Origin: Pyricularia pennisetigena
Lineage: Eukaryota; Ascomycota; Sordariomycetes; Magnaporthales; Pyriculariaceae
Direction: 5' to 3'
Length of the DNA: 64,000 bases
Assembly: GCF_004337985.1 (NCBI RefSeq)
Contig: NW_021940922.1
Location: 899,382-963,381 of the forward strand
The first letter of the stretch is position 1, and the number at the start of each line of letters is the position of its first letter. Position numbers and translations under genes: made by a program. Below the pieces are notes generated by a model. That model made no database searches, was not told where the DNA came from, and saw nothing but the letters and a program-made list of their open reading frames with translations. This document shows, piece by piece, positions 11,217 through 23,470 of the stretch.

Positions 11217-13560
11217 AGATTACCCGAATATAGCCCGTTTAACCACGAAATATTATTGAAAAAAGGAACCCAACCAAAGTTCCACAAAATATACGGTTTA
11301 AATCCGACACAAATGGAGATTTTAGACAAATATTTCGCAAAAAACCTTAAAAAAAGGCTATCTTAAATTATCGATATTATTAGCAGGATACCCAATCTTT
11401 TTCGTACTAAAAGAGAACGGGAAATTACGATTATATGTGGATTACAGACAATTAAACGATATTATAATAAAACATTGCTACCCGCTCCCACTAATAGGAG
11501 AGTTTCGAAGTATGCTTTATTAAGCATCGTGGTTTACAATATTAGATTTTAAAGGAATATATAATTTAATCCGCATAAAGGAAGGCGAGGAATCGAAAAC
11601 AGCATTTCGCATTAGACGAAGATATAACGAATACCTGGTAATGATTTTCGGTTTTACCAACGCCCCCGCAATTTTCCAAACCATAATTAACCACGCTTTT
11701 AGGGAATATTTCAATATTTTTATCGTTGTTTACCTGGACGATATCCTTGTTTTTTCCAGGACGTTGGAAAAATATAAGAAATACGTCCACACAGTTTTAC
11801 AAAAGCTATAAAACGTTAAACTTTTAATTAAGCCCGAAAAATGCATTTTTTACAGCAAGCAAAACAATTTCCTAGGATATATTATCGCCCTTGGAAAAGT
11901 TAGGATGGAAAAATCAAAAATTTAAACAGTCAAAGAATAACCCCAATTATAAAACGTAAAAAACGTTCGGGTATTTTTTGGATTCGTGAATTTTTACAGA
12001 AATTTTATTAAAAGTTATGGCGCGATCGCCACCCCATTGACCAATATAACCAAAAGAATTTAAAAATCTAATGGACGGAATAAATACCGCAAGTTTTCGA
12101 ACAATTGCGAAACGCAATAATATAAAAACCAATTTTTAAAATACCAGATCCAACGAAACCTTTCGAACTCGAAACCGACGTATCCGACTATATAATCGGA
12201 GGACAATTTAACCCACGAGACGAACAAGGACGCCTGCACCTTTGCGCCTTTTTTTGACAAAAATTATATGGATTAGAATTTAATTACCAAATCCACGATA
12301 AAGAATTTATAACTATTATCCGAACATTCGAAAGATGGAAATTACAGTTATCCGGAATTAAATACGAAATATTAGTTTATACGGATTACAAAAGCCTAAC
12401 CCATTTTACCACTAGCAAAATGTTGAACAAACGACAAATTAAACGGGTAAAATTCCTGTTAAAATTCCATTTTAAAATTATTTACCGAAAAGGAACAGAA
12501 AATAGTAGGGCCGACGCCCTTAACAAAAAACCAGACTATGAAAACACGATACCCGGGGAAATACGGAAAATCTTTACGGTAAACGATAACGGAAACCTTT
12601 TACCAATTTACCGAAGTCTTATAACGACTAACACGGTAATTCTACCAAAAGAAATACGGGAAATCCACGAAAGCAAAGCCCACGGACACCAAGGAATTTC
12701 CAAAACATGGAAACGGTTAAAACAGCATTATAATTTTAAAGGAATACGATAAAAAATACGAAAAGCTATTAAGGATTGCGAATTTTGCGCAAAAAGCAAA
12801 TCCGCCAAATATAAGCCTTACGGGTTCCTACAGCTTTTACCAACCCCTAATAAAGCCTGGTAAATTATTATAATAGATTTTATCGTTAAATCATTATTTT
12901 CCGAAGAATTATTTATTAAAATTAAATACGATAATATATTAATTATAATGGATAAATTTATTAAATACGCCTATTTCCTACCCTATAAGGAAAGTAGCAA
13001 CGCCGAAAAAATCGCTTACACATTCCTACGAATAATTGTTAGCAACCGCAGATTTCCAAAAAATATTATTACGGATAAAAATAAACTTTTTAAATAAAGA
13101 TTTTAGAAACTTTTAATGGAATGGCTAGGAACCGACCACAAGCTATTTACAGCATTCCACCCACAGATAAACGGACAGATAAAACGAGCAAACCAGAAAT
13201 TAAAACAATATTCAAAATGTTATATGAACCATAAACAGGATAATTGGGTACGGTTATTACTTATAGCACAATTCGCATATAACAGCTTAAAAAATAAAAA
13301 TATTAAAATAACCCCGTTTTATACCAATTACGGATTTAACCCTACGGTATATAGAAACCAAAAACCACGATTACGGCCCCACGAACCGATAAGCAAACAA
13401 GCGAATTACGAAAATTCCACCAAAAATTCCAACAGGAATTGGAATTCGTACGAAAAAAAAAGACCAAATACGCCAACCAATATCGGATAAAGGGACCATT
13501 TTTCCAGGAAAAAAATAACGTTTATTTTATTTAACGCAATATTAAAATATAACGACCAAA
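11217..13560 (+). pseudogene. Gypsy-B1 pol: RT, RNase H and integrase, decayed
   Basis: Frame-by-frame reading gives G-K-L-R-L-Y-V-D-Y-R-Q-L-N near 11430, then Y-P-L-P-L-I, then V-Y-L-D-D-I-L-V-F-S near 11735 (intact YLDD catalytic motif). The RNase H end is Y-R-K-G-T-E-N-S-R-A-D-A-L. The integrase zinc finger runs H-E-S-K-A-H-G-H-Q-G to C-E-F-C. The integrase core has I-I-D-F, then I-I-T-D-K (second Asp), then H-P-Q-I-N-G-Q-I-K-R-A-N-Q; the Glu expected in G-Q-x-E-R is Lys here. These are the domains of Ty3/Gypsy Pol. Open pieces are 12420-12752 and 13116-13490. Confidence 0.85.
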
Positions 13561-13717
13561 TAGCAAATTTGAGTTTAAAAAATTTGGACTTTTTAAAATC
13601 GACAAAAAAATTAGCGAAACCAATTACAAATTGTTATTACCAGGAATTATGAAAATCCACCCAAAGTTCCACGTATTATTACTGGAACCAGCACCACCCG
13701 GCACTAATATATAAAAA

Positions 13718-13900
13718 ACAGTTGAAATCGACGCAAAAAAAACGTACGACGTCGAACGAATACTGGACCATAAACGCAATTACGGTAAAAAAGAATATTT
13801 TATTAAATAGGAAAATTATAAACACGAAAAAAATATTTGGGAATTTTTTAACCATTTCTAAAATTGCCAGGAACTACTCCGCCAATATTATCAAAAGTTG
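13718..13900 (+). pseudogene. Gypsy-B1 chromodomain, decayed
   Basis: Reading on from the integrase gives Y-D-V-E-R-I-L-D-H-K-R, then K-E-Y-F-I-K, a stop where Trp is expected, then N-I-W-E-F and N-C-Q-E-L-L. This is the chromodomain pattern of chromoviruses, with conserved aromatic and W-E positions. Such domains direct integration to chromatin carrying H3K9 methylation. Two stops fall inside it. Confidence 0.8.
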
Positions 13901-14102
13901 GATTTGCGAACAAATAAGCCAAAAAAAGGACGATTTAAAAAAGCACCACCTACCATTTCCAAAAGCTAAAGATCGACCAGGATTCGAAATTATACCATTA
14001 AACGATTTTATAAAAAAACGATTAGCACATACCATAAACCAAAACACACGAATAAAGCAATTTACCGACCGAATGCTGCGCAAAAACATTTACTTTATTT
14101 AA

Positions 14103-14728
14103 TAAAAAAAGGATTGAAAAGATTTATTAGAAAAACGAATCCCAGGCAAAATTGGAATCCGGTAAAAGCGATTCCAAAAATATTTTAGGAAAAATTTCGG
14201 CCGATCGCCCTCGTTCTTCCTGCTTTGCCTTTTTACGCTTAATTCGATCCAGTTTTTCCAAATTGTCGATACTACGACGAACCGCCCTTATTATTTTTTA
14301 AACTATATTTTTTTTTTTACGCAACCGAAGAATTTTTTCCTCCGCCGTTTCCAATTTAAATTGAAGTTTTGAATATTAGGCCGCGATTTTATGCAGCTGT
14401 TTTCGGGAAATACCCATAATATCGCATCGCGAGCGACCCAGGCGAATATATTCGATATAACGAAAAACATCCCGGGGCGATACAGCGTATTTCGCGATCC
14501 CCTGCGACTCGTAAGCAAAATAAAAAGGTATTTCGACCGCCGAAAAAAGAAGTACAGAAAATAAATCGTTGCAACGAGCGATGGACGTGCGATTACGAGC
14601 TTTAACTACGCGATTGGATATGGCGTAAAAAGGTTAGCAAGGAAGGAATATGGAAATAAAAACAAGGATTAGGGGAATATAAATTATTTAAAGGCCAAAG
14701 GGACTTGGCCAAGGAAAAGGAGATTTGA
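14103..14728 (+). other. Gypsy-B1 3' untranslated region
   Basis: Non-coding AT-rich sequence between the last open pol piece (ending 14102) and the 3' LTR. A purine-rich stretch (aaggaaaaggag, about 14711-14722) just before the LTR is the likely polypurine tract. Confidence 0.5.
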
Positions 14729-15171
14729 TGTTACGACCAAATAAATTGGCTCGGTAACAATGAGGTTAGGCGGGGTTACACCCCTCCTAACGCCATTCGA
14801 CCAAAAAAAACACCGACCGACAGGAAACAGAATTATATAAAAGATTACGTAACCCCACGTGACCGCCAAAAAAACGATATAATTAATATATCACATACTA
14901 ATTATAATAAAACAAATAATATGCTGGTTATGGGAGATATTACACATATTACACCCAGGATAACGGATTATATAAGGATACGTTTATTACCATGTAAATA
15001 GAATTTAATTTAGGATTGTTTAGCAGCAATTAACTTACTATTTACCCAGGAATCGATTATAATTTCACCCCAGTTATTGAGAAACCCCAGTTATCCAGTT
15101 AAGACGTTCAGTTGTTTTAACCCACTGTACTTTACCCTAGGAACAGGTTACCCGATACCTTAATCGTAACA
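14729..15171 (+). repeat. Gypsy-B 3' LTR
   Basis: A 443-bp LTR beginning TGTTACGACC and ending TCGTAACA, giving an inverted repeat TGTTACGA/TCGTAACA. Its first ~200 bp match, inverted, the LTR at 46233-46688, including a block with cccctcctaacg and one with ccgaccgacaggaaacag. Confidence 0.85.
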
Positions 15172-17289
15172 TATTTCGCATTTTAAAATTTGGGGAAATC
15201 GTGGAATTTACTAATTTACTTCTTTGCTATAAAAAGCTAACATAGTATACACGGTATATACAACTTTATACGGGCTACGGTTAGGATGAAAGGTGGATAT
15301 CGCGATTATTATAAAATCAAAAACCTTTATTATCTATAAAAATGCCCGGTGTTTAGGAATATAAGGGATATAATTAATGTACTATTTGTTTATTGCTGCG
15401 AAAACGGTGATTTTTATAAACTTATAAATATTTACACTGTATGCCTGTGCGGAACTTCTGAAATACATATCGAAAAAAGGTTATACTATATTATAATGAA
15501 ATAACGCTATATACGGTGTATCTTGGAAAAGGCGATAAAGACAAATATTCTACGGTACAATTTGGGAATTGAAAAAGACGCTTACCGTACCTGTGGTTTT
15601 TTCAGTTATAGATAAGAATGTGAAAAAGTAGAAGCAGGGAAAACGTATATAATAATATATACAAAATAAAAAAATATATTTAAATGTAAAATCTTAACAC
15701 TTATACATAGATTTTTACATTATTACCGTATTATTTATTGAATTTTCTAAAACCCGCGACGGTGGATATTTGACGGTACTCTACGGTGTACGGGTAGATA
15801 AAACCTTTAACTTACGTGAAGTATAACTTAGTAATATGCGAAAAAAGGAATATTATTTTTTTATGAAAATATAAATCCAACGGTTACATCGACCGGTAAA
15901 TTAATAACTCGTACGGTATCGTATAAAATATATAGTATAATAGGTATAATGTTTGGCCCATTTTACGAGCGCCGCGGCGTTATAATATTAAATAGTAATA
16001 TAACGCGTGGAAATATTGCGCTTGCGGCGGGTATACGGTAAATTAATAGAATAAATGGTATCGAAAAACATTTTAATATAATACTTATAATATCAATCTA
16101 ACCTTATGAACGACGGAGCGTTTATAAAATTAAATAACTTTACGGTATGTGGATATACGGTAGCGTTTGATGGTAAATAACGTGTGTTCAGAGGGTACGG
16201 TATAAGAAAGAAATGTAAATTTACCCATTAATACATAAATTTAACTTGGTTAAGACGTAAATCCACCCGCGAACATAAAAATCCAAAAGGGATAAAATGT
16301 AAATCCTTTAATTAAAATATAAATCTGGGTAGGATATGATATAAGTCTTCCGATTAAAATATAAGTTTAAATGAGTTAATTACTTTAACCAAATTGGGGT
16401 AGATTTGGGGATATGCGGTAAACCAAAACGCGTTAACTCATATATATAAGTCCCCGTATATAAAATACAAGCGGGTATTATAAATCCGATTCCACGTAAA
16501 CGTTTGTCCGTATACGTTATCCAGTCCCTGAAGCTTTGGTTTTATGATCGTTGAAATTGGTAAAAATATAAAAGCGTGTTGATTGTAAATTATATACAAA
16601 ATTGTATCTACCTTACCTATCCGCTTATTTAACGGTTTATATCATTACATCCATATACAAAATTATAACATTGTATTATTTATACGTATACCAACCCCAC
16701 GTGCAAAAACCTTAAAGTTTGCTTGCAAGCCCAAATCTATATAAAATTCACTAAACATAACAAAAAATAGATAAGTAATATATATTTAGCATTGTTTTAC
16801 ATAAAGAAATCTTTAAAGTCAATATCATAAATTGGGTTTCACGTAAGCGTTTGTTTATATATTACACTCAGTCCTCATTATTCTGCCTTTATTCTCATTC
16901 AAATCGGTGTAAAAATAGAAGCATTTCGATTGCAACTTTTACATAAACTTGTATATATTTAACTTATCCTTTAATTTAACTGTTTACAGAATCCTCTATG
17001 GATACCAAGACTTACGACTTTGTTATTTATACGTATACTAACCCCCACGTCAGAAATTGTGAAATTTGGTTGAAAAATAAAAAATGATATTAAAGAAAAT
17101 CGAAAATCGAAAATGAAAATCGAAAAAGCGGTACCGCTATAAACGGATTAAGGGCAGGAGGTATCTAATTCGGCCGTTAAAATAAATAAAAATAAAAATT
17201 AAATCGTTGCTAATAGTTACAATAAAATCTATATCCAACGTACAACCCGTTTATTTTTACGATTTTTATTTATTTGTTTATAACGTTAT
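15172..17289. other. AT-rich non-coding stretch with inverted RepA internal blocks
   Basis: No coding frame was seen. Two degenerate inverted copies of the RepA internal block lie at about 16480-16760 and 16830-17150; each has the cacgt... and ttggtaaaaata-type blocks in reverse order. Otherwise it is featureless AT-rich DNA, probably old repeats. Confidence 0.55.
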
Positions 17290-18010
17290 ATCGGTCGCTA
17301 AAATGCCGAAAATACCGCTATAAACGGCGGAATTCGACAAGTAGTCCTCAGACCTGAACCGGAGCGTTTTTTTGGATGGACCCACAGGTACACTGCAAAG
17401 CCGCAATTGAGCCACGCTTATTGTGGAGCTCTGGGCTTCAGGGATGAGCCCTGAGACTACGCGGTCGTTCTAATCTGGGGGTAAGTAATCGAATTTCGCC
17501 CTTCATGGCGGTATTTTCGGCATTTTAGCGAGTAACCCTCCGTTATAAAAAAGTAAATACAAATCGTAAAAATATACCGTTTCTGCGTTAAATATAGCAT
17601 TTAATAAAACCATTAGGAACGATTGAATTTATATTTTTGTTTGTTATAACGGCTCAATTGGATATTACCTGCCCTTAATCCATTTATAGCGCAACTATTT
17701 CTTCGATTTCTTTTTATATTATTTCTCTTTTTTAACCAAACGTCAAAGCCTTTGAACGTGGAGGGTAATATACGTATATATAACGATACGCAATGTCTTG
17801 GTGTATAAACCATGTTATAGTAACCGTTGAGAAGACGGATAGGTAAAGTATACGGATTTTTGTATGAAGCTTACAATGGAAACGCTTTTGTATTTTTACC
17901 AAATTTAAACGACAAGAGAACCAAGACTCTAGGGATTGATCTATACATATATATATATATATATACAAACAAACATCCACGTTAAATCCGATTTATAATA
18001 TTAGGCTTGA
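17290..18010 (+). repeat. RepA copy 2
   Basis: The same segment order as the 230-1060 copy. A terminal block with taccgctataaacggcgga, then aagtagtcctcagacc, ends at GAGACTA (17459). The internal AT-rich block follows from about 17610, with caattggatattacc and cgtggagggtaatatacg. Short flanking pieces suggest rearrangement between the two blocks. Confidence 0.55.
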
Positions 18011-18757
18011 ATATTTTCTATGTAAACAAATGGTAAATTTGTATTATTTCTTTATTATTTAATATATTTGATTCATTTTAACTTATCAAAAGACATTCTA
18101 ATAATATATGTATATAATTGCATAACATGATTACTGCGTTAAAGCTTTCTTCGACTTTATTCATAACTGGGCGAATTATTCAATTCTTCATTCAATTATA
18201 TATTAAAATAAAAACATTAATTATATAATATTTTTAAGTAATAATTATATGCCTTTTGTAGTCTGGAGCCCGTGAAAACATACACTTTACCATATAATGG
18301 TACTTATATATCCTTTACCATAATTTAAGGCAATAATCAAACATGATTTAAAACGAAAAATTATATTAAACATTTGATTATGTTTAAGAGCACAAAATTT
18401 ATATCAACCGGCCCCTAAGCAAAACGATTGCCAAACTCCCAATAATCCAACGAAGGTTACCTTACATTTTTCCGATCTTTGTTTATCTTTTTATTCGAAT
18501 CTTCAATTGCTCATTATAATGACACTGTTTGTTTTGCTTTTACATTGCGAATACAGTATATTTACCCGTCATAAACGGCGAAATGCGACAGATTGTCCTC
18601 AGGGCAAATACAAAAAGGAAGGAGGTTTAGTAGCTTTTCTCTAAAAAGCTCTATAAAGGATATAGAATGTGAACCATTTAACCCAATAATAACATTCTAT
18701 TAGTTGGTTAATATTACGGAAATCCTATCAATATATACATAATAAATTCGGAAGGGT
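18011..18757. other. AT-rich spacer downstream of the secreted-protein gene
   Basis: No gene seen. At 18572-18605 there is a 34-bp RepA piece (CATAAACGGCGAAATGCGAC, then tgtcctcag). Confidence 0.5.
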
Positions 18758-19138
18758 TTAAGAATTCATCATATAAAAATACGCATTTATTTTGCCCAAC
18801 CACTGCGCCCAGTAAACGTCTGCAAAACCTAATTCCATCAAGATATTTCTTGCTAATTGAAAATCAACATTTTTGTTATTGGTGGAAACCCAAACTCCGC
18901 CTTGAGAAAGCGCTTGAAACTTATTATAACCTGTACTTTGCCAGCGGTCTGTAAATATTACCGCTCCATAAGCTTTTGCAATAGCATCATTTTGAGGCCC
19001 TTTTTCGAAATCGTATTGGAGGCGTCCTTTAAATTCCACATAAAAATTTCCAGGATTATGTTTATCGATTTTGCTTCTTTCGGCAGCCACTAATAGGGCG
19101 CTAATAAAAGTCGAGCAAAGTAAACTGGAGGAAACCAT
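18758..19138 (-). CDS. Small secreted protein, candidate effector
   Basis: A 126-residue protein, start codon at 19138 in a good context (CAAAATGG). The N-terminus M-V-S-S-S-L-L-C-S-T-F-I-S-A-L-L-V-A-A looks like a signal peptide, cleaved around residue 19-20. The remaining ~107 residues are aromatic-rich and cysteine-free (the only Cys is in the signal). I do not recognise a family. An AT-rich TATAAAT-like stretch lies about 25 bp upstream of the ATG. The frame is intact although everything around it for kilobases is decayed repeat DNA, which suggests selection or recent arrival. Small secreted proteins isolated in AT-rich repeat blocks are a common setting for fungal effectors; that role is inference here. 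A chance open frame cannot be excluded. Confidence 0.6.
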   Translation of the reverse strand: MVSSSLLCSTFISALLVAAERSKIDKHNPGNFYVEFKGRLQYDFEKGPQNDAIAKAYGAVIFTDRWQSTGYNKFQALSQGGVWVSTNNKNVDFQLARNILMELGFADVYWAQWLGKINAYFYMMNS

Positions 19139-20639
19139 TTTGATCGGTGGTTATTTATATTGAAAATAAAATAATTTATGCAAAAAAGTGAGATATGTTT
19201 TATTTCCTATTAAAAAGTGTATTTAATAATGAAATGGCGTTGGATGAAAACTAGGAAAATATGATGGAACATTTATTTGATTTTGAAATCGAAGGGAAAT
19301 TTATGATTTTGTAATATTATACTTTATTACTTATTTGTCATTACCAAATTTGATTTGCTAATGTTCTCTTTATGGTAAGGTTTTAAAGGCTACCCGCCTA
19401 ATATTGCCGCGTGTTTAAAATTGGACCGTCGAATAATTATTTATTTTTATCTGGATCTATTGTTAAAAATACGTTTTAAATAATATTTTCATACAACGGT
19501 TCAAGCGATACAAGGAAAACCCGGTAATATTATGTTTATTCTAAAAAGACTCGCTTAATAAAATATTGCAGGTAAATATTCAACTATTATAATTGGGAAT
19601 TGTTTGTTTCGATTTGATTTACGATCAAATTTATTTGAAATACGTTTATTATTTATTAAAATATAATCTTCAATCAATTTGGTAACAATTAGATTTTCGT
19701 TAATTAAAATATTAGTTTTAAACTAGATTCTCATTCTGCTTTCATCCCTTTCTCAAAACTCCATTTCCAGATTTATGACCGTTTTCGCCCGGTGAACTTC
19801 TTTCAACTAGTAAAAGCCAATAAAAAAATAAAAAATAAGTTGAAAAAAATAATAACGCAATATTGGAAAATATACTTCTTTTATTAAAAATAATATCATC
19901 CAATTACCCATTTACGAACTAATTTTCCAGGATAACCGAAAAAGGCCGCTTGTAGTTTGGGGGTTCATGCCGAAAGCCCAAAGCTTCACAATTAATCCAT
20001 TTCGTGCGTTAATTGGGGTTTTGCAATATATTTGTGAATTTATCCAAATATTATTTTGGTTTAATTTTAGGGTAATTTCAAGGCTTATCCCTAAAGCCGA
20101 ATGGTCCACAATTGATCCATTTCGTGCTTAAACTGCGGTTATGCAATGTACTTATAATTTCAATGCGTAAGCTAGACCCCCCTGCTCCGCAATAGGGACC
20201 GAATGTTCCATATACGTTTTAGCTACAGGGCCTTTTGGTCAATTAAATTGGCCGAAAAAATCGCGCTCGTGCTAGTCTGAGGACAATTTGTCGCATTTCG
20301 CCGTTTGTGGCGGGCATTTACACTAAATTCGCATTGCAACGGCAAAAATAATATTATAACCACAATACATAATGGAATAATTTAATCAAAAAATAAATAA
20401 AAATGGCAAAAATATAGAATAACCTGCGGTGGGTTATTTGTAATTTGTTCATGTTCCTGCTATAAACCCAGTTGCTCTGAGTAGTTCATTTTTAAGAATG
20501 TTCAAATATTTGATAAGACTTTTAGTTTTTAACTATATATAATTATTGTTAAGAATAGGCCCTTTAGAGGCCCTGCGACCGCACGTTAAATGCAGTCGGC
20601 TGGATTTTTCATACGCGCAGCCAATTAAACAGCGGCATA
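19139..20639. other. AT-rich non-coding stretch with RepA terminal blocks
   Basis: No coding frame. A RepA terminal region in inverted orientation occupies about 19930-20330: two related copies of a cacaattgatccatttcgtgc-type block, then CTAGACCCCCCTGCTCCGCA, then CTGAGGACAATTTGTCGCAT. The rest is unassigned AT-rich sequence. Confidence 0.55.
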
Positions 20640-22932
20640 ATTAACAGGTTATTAGCCTGAAGATGTTCTAGCTTATGCACCAAAGTGCACTTTGCATCGC
20701 TGGAAAGCCTGAAGTTCATAGTCTCAGGGCTCATCCCTAAAGCCCGAAGCTCCACAATTAATCCATTTCGTAGCTTAATTGCGGGTTTGCAATGTACCTG
20801 TGGGTCTATCCAAAAAACGCTCTGGTTCAGGTCTGAGGATAACTTGCCGATTTGCGCCGTTTATGGCGGTATTTTTGGCATTTTTGGGACCGACACTCCT
20901 TTATTATTCCACAACCACGCAAAATATTTAAAAAAGAAAATATCGTTAAAAATAGCGTTTAGTACCGTTCTTAGCAGCGATTTAATTTGTCTTTTTTTAT
21001 CTGTTATAACGGCCGAATTGGATACCACTTGCCATTAATCCGTTTGTAGCAGTATTGTTTTTTCGATTCTTTTTTCGATTTTCGACTTTTTTAATATTAT
21101 TTTTAATTTTCAACCAAATTTTATAGTTTTCTCACGTGGAGGGTCGAATATATACAAATACCGCTTTATCCACCTTTGGTATATATACCGGACTATATAA
21201 GCAGTTAAATAAGCGGATAGGTAAAGTGTACACATTTTTATATATAGTTTACAAGCGAAATTCGCTTATAATTTTACCGATTTTGACGATAATACAACCA
21301 AAATGACAAGGATTGGAGTACGTATGTAGACAAACGCTCACGCTAAGTCCAACTTATAATACTAGCTTTAAAAAATCTTTTATACAAAAGAACGCTAAAT
21401 GTGTATTTTCTACCTGTTTTTTGCTTTATTTAATAAATTTATATTATTTTTGTTTTGCAGCTAAATTCTATGGTTCTTGCACGTGAGGGGTAACATATAT
21501 ATTTTCAATATAATCTTACAACCTGGCATATATACGAAACTATAAAAACCTTTAAATAAGCGGATAAGTAAACTGTATATAATTTTGTATATAATTTACA
21601 ATCGAAACGCTTTTATATTTTTACCAATTTTTACAATAATAGAACCAGAACTTCGGGGATTGAATCAAGTATATAAACAAACGGCAACGCCAGATTAGAT
21701 TAATTTTAACCGCTTATATTATTGTCTTATATAAGAAGATGTTGAATTTGTGCTACTTTGCTATTCTTTGCGTTGTTTAATTAATAAAGTTCATAGAAGT
21801 AGAGATAAATAATGTTTATATATTACCCTTTGACAGAATGGATATATCAAAACTACTCTTGATTCTGCTAATATTTGCTTAAATTATTCAATTTTTCAGT
21901 AAATTTATAAATAATATAAAAATATTAATAAAAGCTCTGTCTCAAGCGATAATTGCATGCCTTGTGAAGTTCTTCGTCCGCTGAATTATTAATATTATTA
22001 ACAAGATCTTCACCCGGTATCTCATACTATTATTCAAAATAATAATTAAATATAATAGCAAAATACAAATTTTATTAAATATTCGCATATCCTTCAAAAT
22101 AAATTAATTATAAGGACGCACCCTTGAATAACAGAATTATCAAGCTCTAATTAACCCAACGCGGTTTATTCTATATTTTCAAAATGTTTATTAAATATCT
22201 TATTTGAATATTTAATTGCATATTATGGTTATCTTATTTTGTCTTCTGCTATTATAATTTGAATATAATATGGTCATGATACCGCTGGTCAATGGGCTGC
22301 ACGCACAAGAAATGCAACGAATTGGATTTAACGTGCGGTCGCAGGGCGTGTATGAGGCCTGTTTCTAATATAATATATATACCCGCTATAAATGGATAAA
22401 TACGACAAATTATCGTTGGTGGTGCCGGCGTACCGCCATAAACGGCGAAATGCGACAAATTGTCCTTAGTTTAAAACGAGCGCGATCTTTTCGGCCAATG
22501 CAATTGGTCGAGAAACTATATAGCTAAAAGGTATATAAAACGGTCTATCCCCATTGCGAAGCAGGGGGGTCTAGTCTAAACACTAAGATAATGAAGTTCA
22601 GGCTTTATTTCGGTTATTATCGCATTTTTACAGCACGTATATTGACGAAGATATTGCTGTTTTTGTGCGAAATTGTTGGTTTTAGGCGCTAATTCAGCAC
22701 TTAACCCCCTGTATTTACAATAGGGATCGCTAAAAATTAACGTTCGACTTATGCCCTTTCAAGTATTGCAGCGATCGTTTGCATTGCAAATCCAGAATTT
22801 TTGGTGTGGTTTTTATGGATCGTGCACGCCATTGTAATTGGCTCGAATTTTAATAGGGTTCACGCTAGCGAGTCAGGGCCAAAAACCCCCGTATTCGTTC
22901 GCTAATAACCCACTAAATTCTTTCAATGCGTT
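20640..22932 (+). mobile_element. Copia leader fragment (Copia-4), split by a class II-like insertion
   Basis: 20640-20718 matches the start of the Copia internal region (LTR end ATTAACA, primer site, then gtgcactttgcatcgctgga). The match stops at TGAAGTTCA and resumes from TGAAGTTCA (22592) with ggctttatttcgg. It then runs through the leader until Copia-2 begins at 22933. It is the 5' untranslated leader of a Copia copy whose body is gone. Confidence 0.75.
20719..22591. mobile_element. RepA-containing insertion with 9-bp target duplication
   Basis: 1,873 bp inserted in the Copia leader, flanked by TGAAGTTCA at 20710-20718 and 22592-22600. The left end reads TAGTCTCAGGGC. Near the right end is GTCTAGTCTAAACACTA, whose complement TAGTGTTTAGACTAGAC is loosely similar to the left end. 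The interior holds a RepA copy (20719-21420), a second RepA internal block (21430-21760) and a RepA terminal block (22380-22580). An 8-9 bp duplication fits hAT or Mutator-type transposons. No transposase frame was seen, so it would be non-autonomous. Confidence 0.6.
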
Positions 22933-23470
22933 TGTTAATTATATGCGTTATTTTGCATGTAATGGGTCCACTTTTATTTGTATATAAACCACAATTGATA
23001 GTGCCGAAGTGGGGCTATTGGGGCTGTTGGATTTTCTGTTATATTTTATATGTTGCAGGAGTTGCGATTCAAAGTGTCAGCGAGTGGGGTTTCACCCTAT
23101 ACCGGGTTTAATACCCACCCTGCACTTACGAATCAGCTACCCTGTAGCGGGTTGAAATTTTCACTAAATCAGCAAATCAGTGCGAACCCAGAGATGGTTT
23201 GCATGGAAATGAGGGTGTTTTTTCAACACCGTATACAAAATAATTTTTCGGAAAATCGTATGCGGTACCGGAACCCTTTACGGGGTGCGGACCCTCACTT
23301 TAATATTGGAAAATATATAAAGGAAATAAAGCAAAATCTCCCCCACCAATGAATCAAATCTGTCAATCCTAAAATTAGTGAATTTAATGCATACAAACCC
23401 TGTAATTACAGGCTTTTATAACGCAACTAGCACCACGCCGCACCTAATCTAATACCTAACCCCCTGTTAG

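Larger units (their letters stand above)
11217..15171 (+). mobile_element. Decayed chromodomain Gypsy element (Gypsy-B1), 5' truncated
   Basis: The element starts abruptly next to the Copia-1 LTR inside the region before RT. It runs through RT, RNase H, integrase and a chromodomain to a 443-bp 3' LTR (14729-15171). gag and protease are missing at this locus; they are present, inverted, in the Gypsy-B2 copy at 44382-46688. The coding frame is broken at least a dozen times by stops at Gln/Trp positions. Confidence 0.88.
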
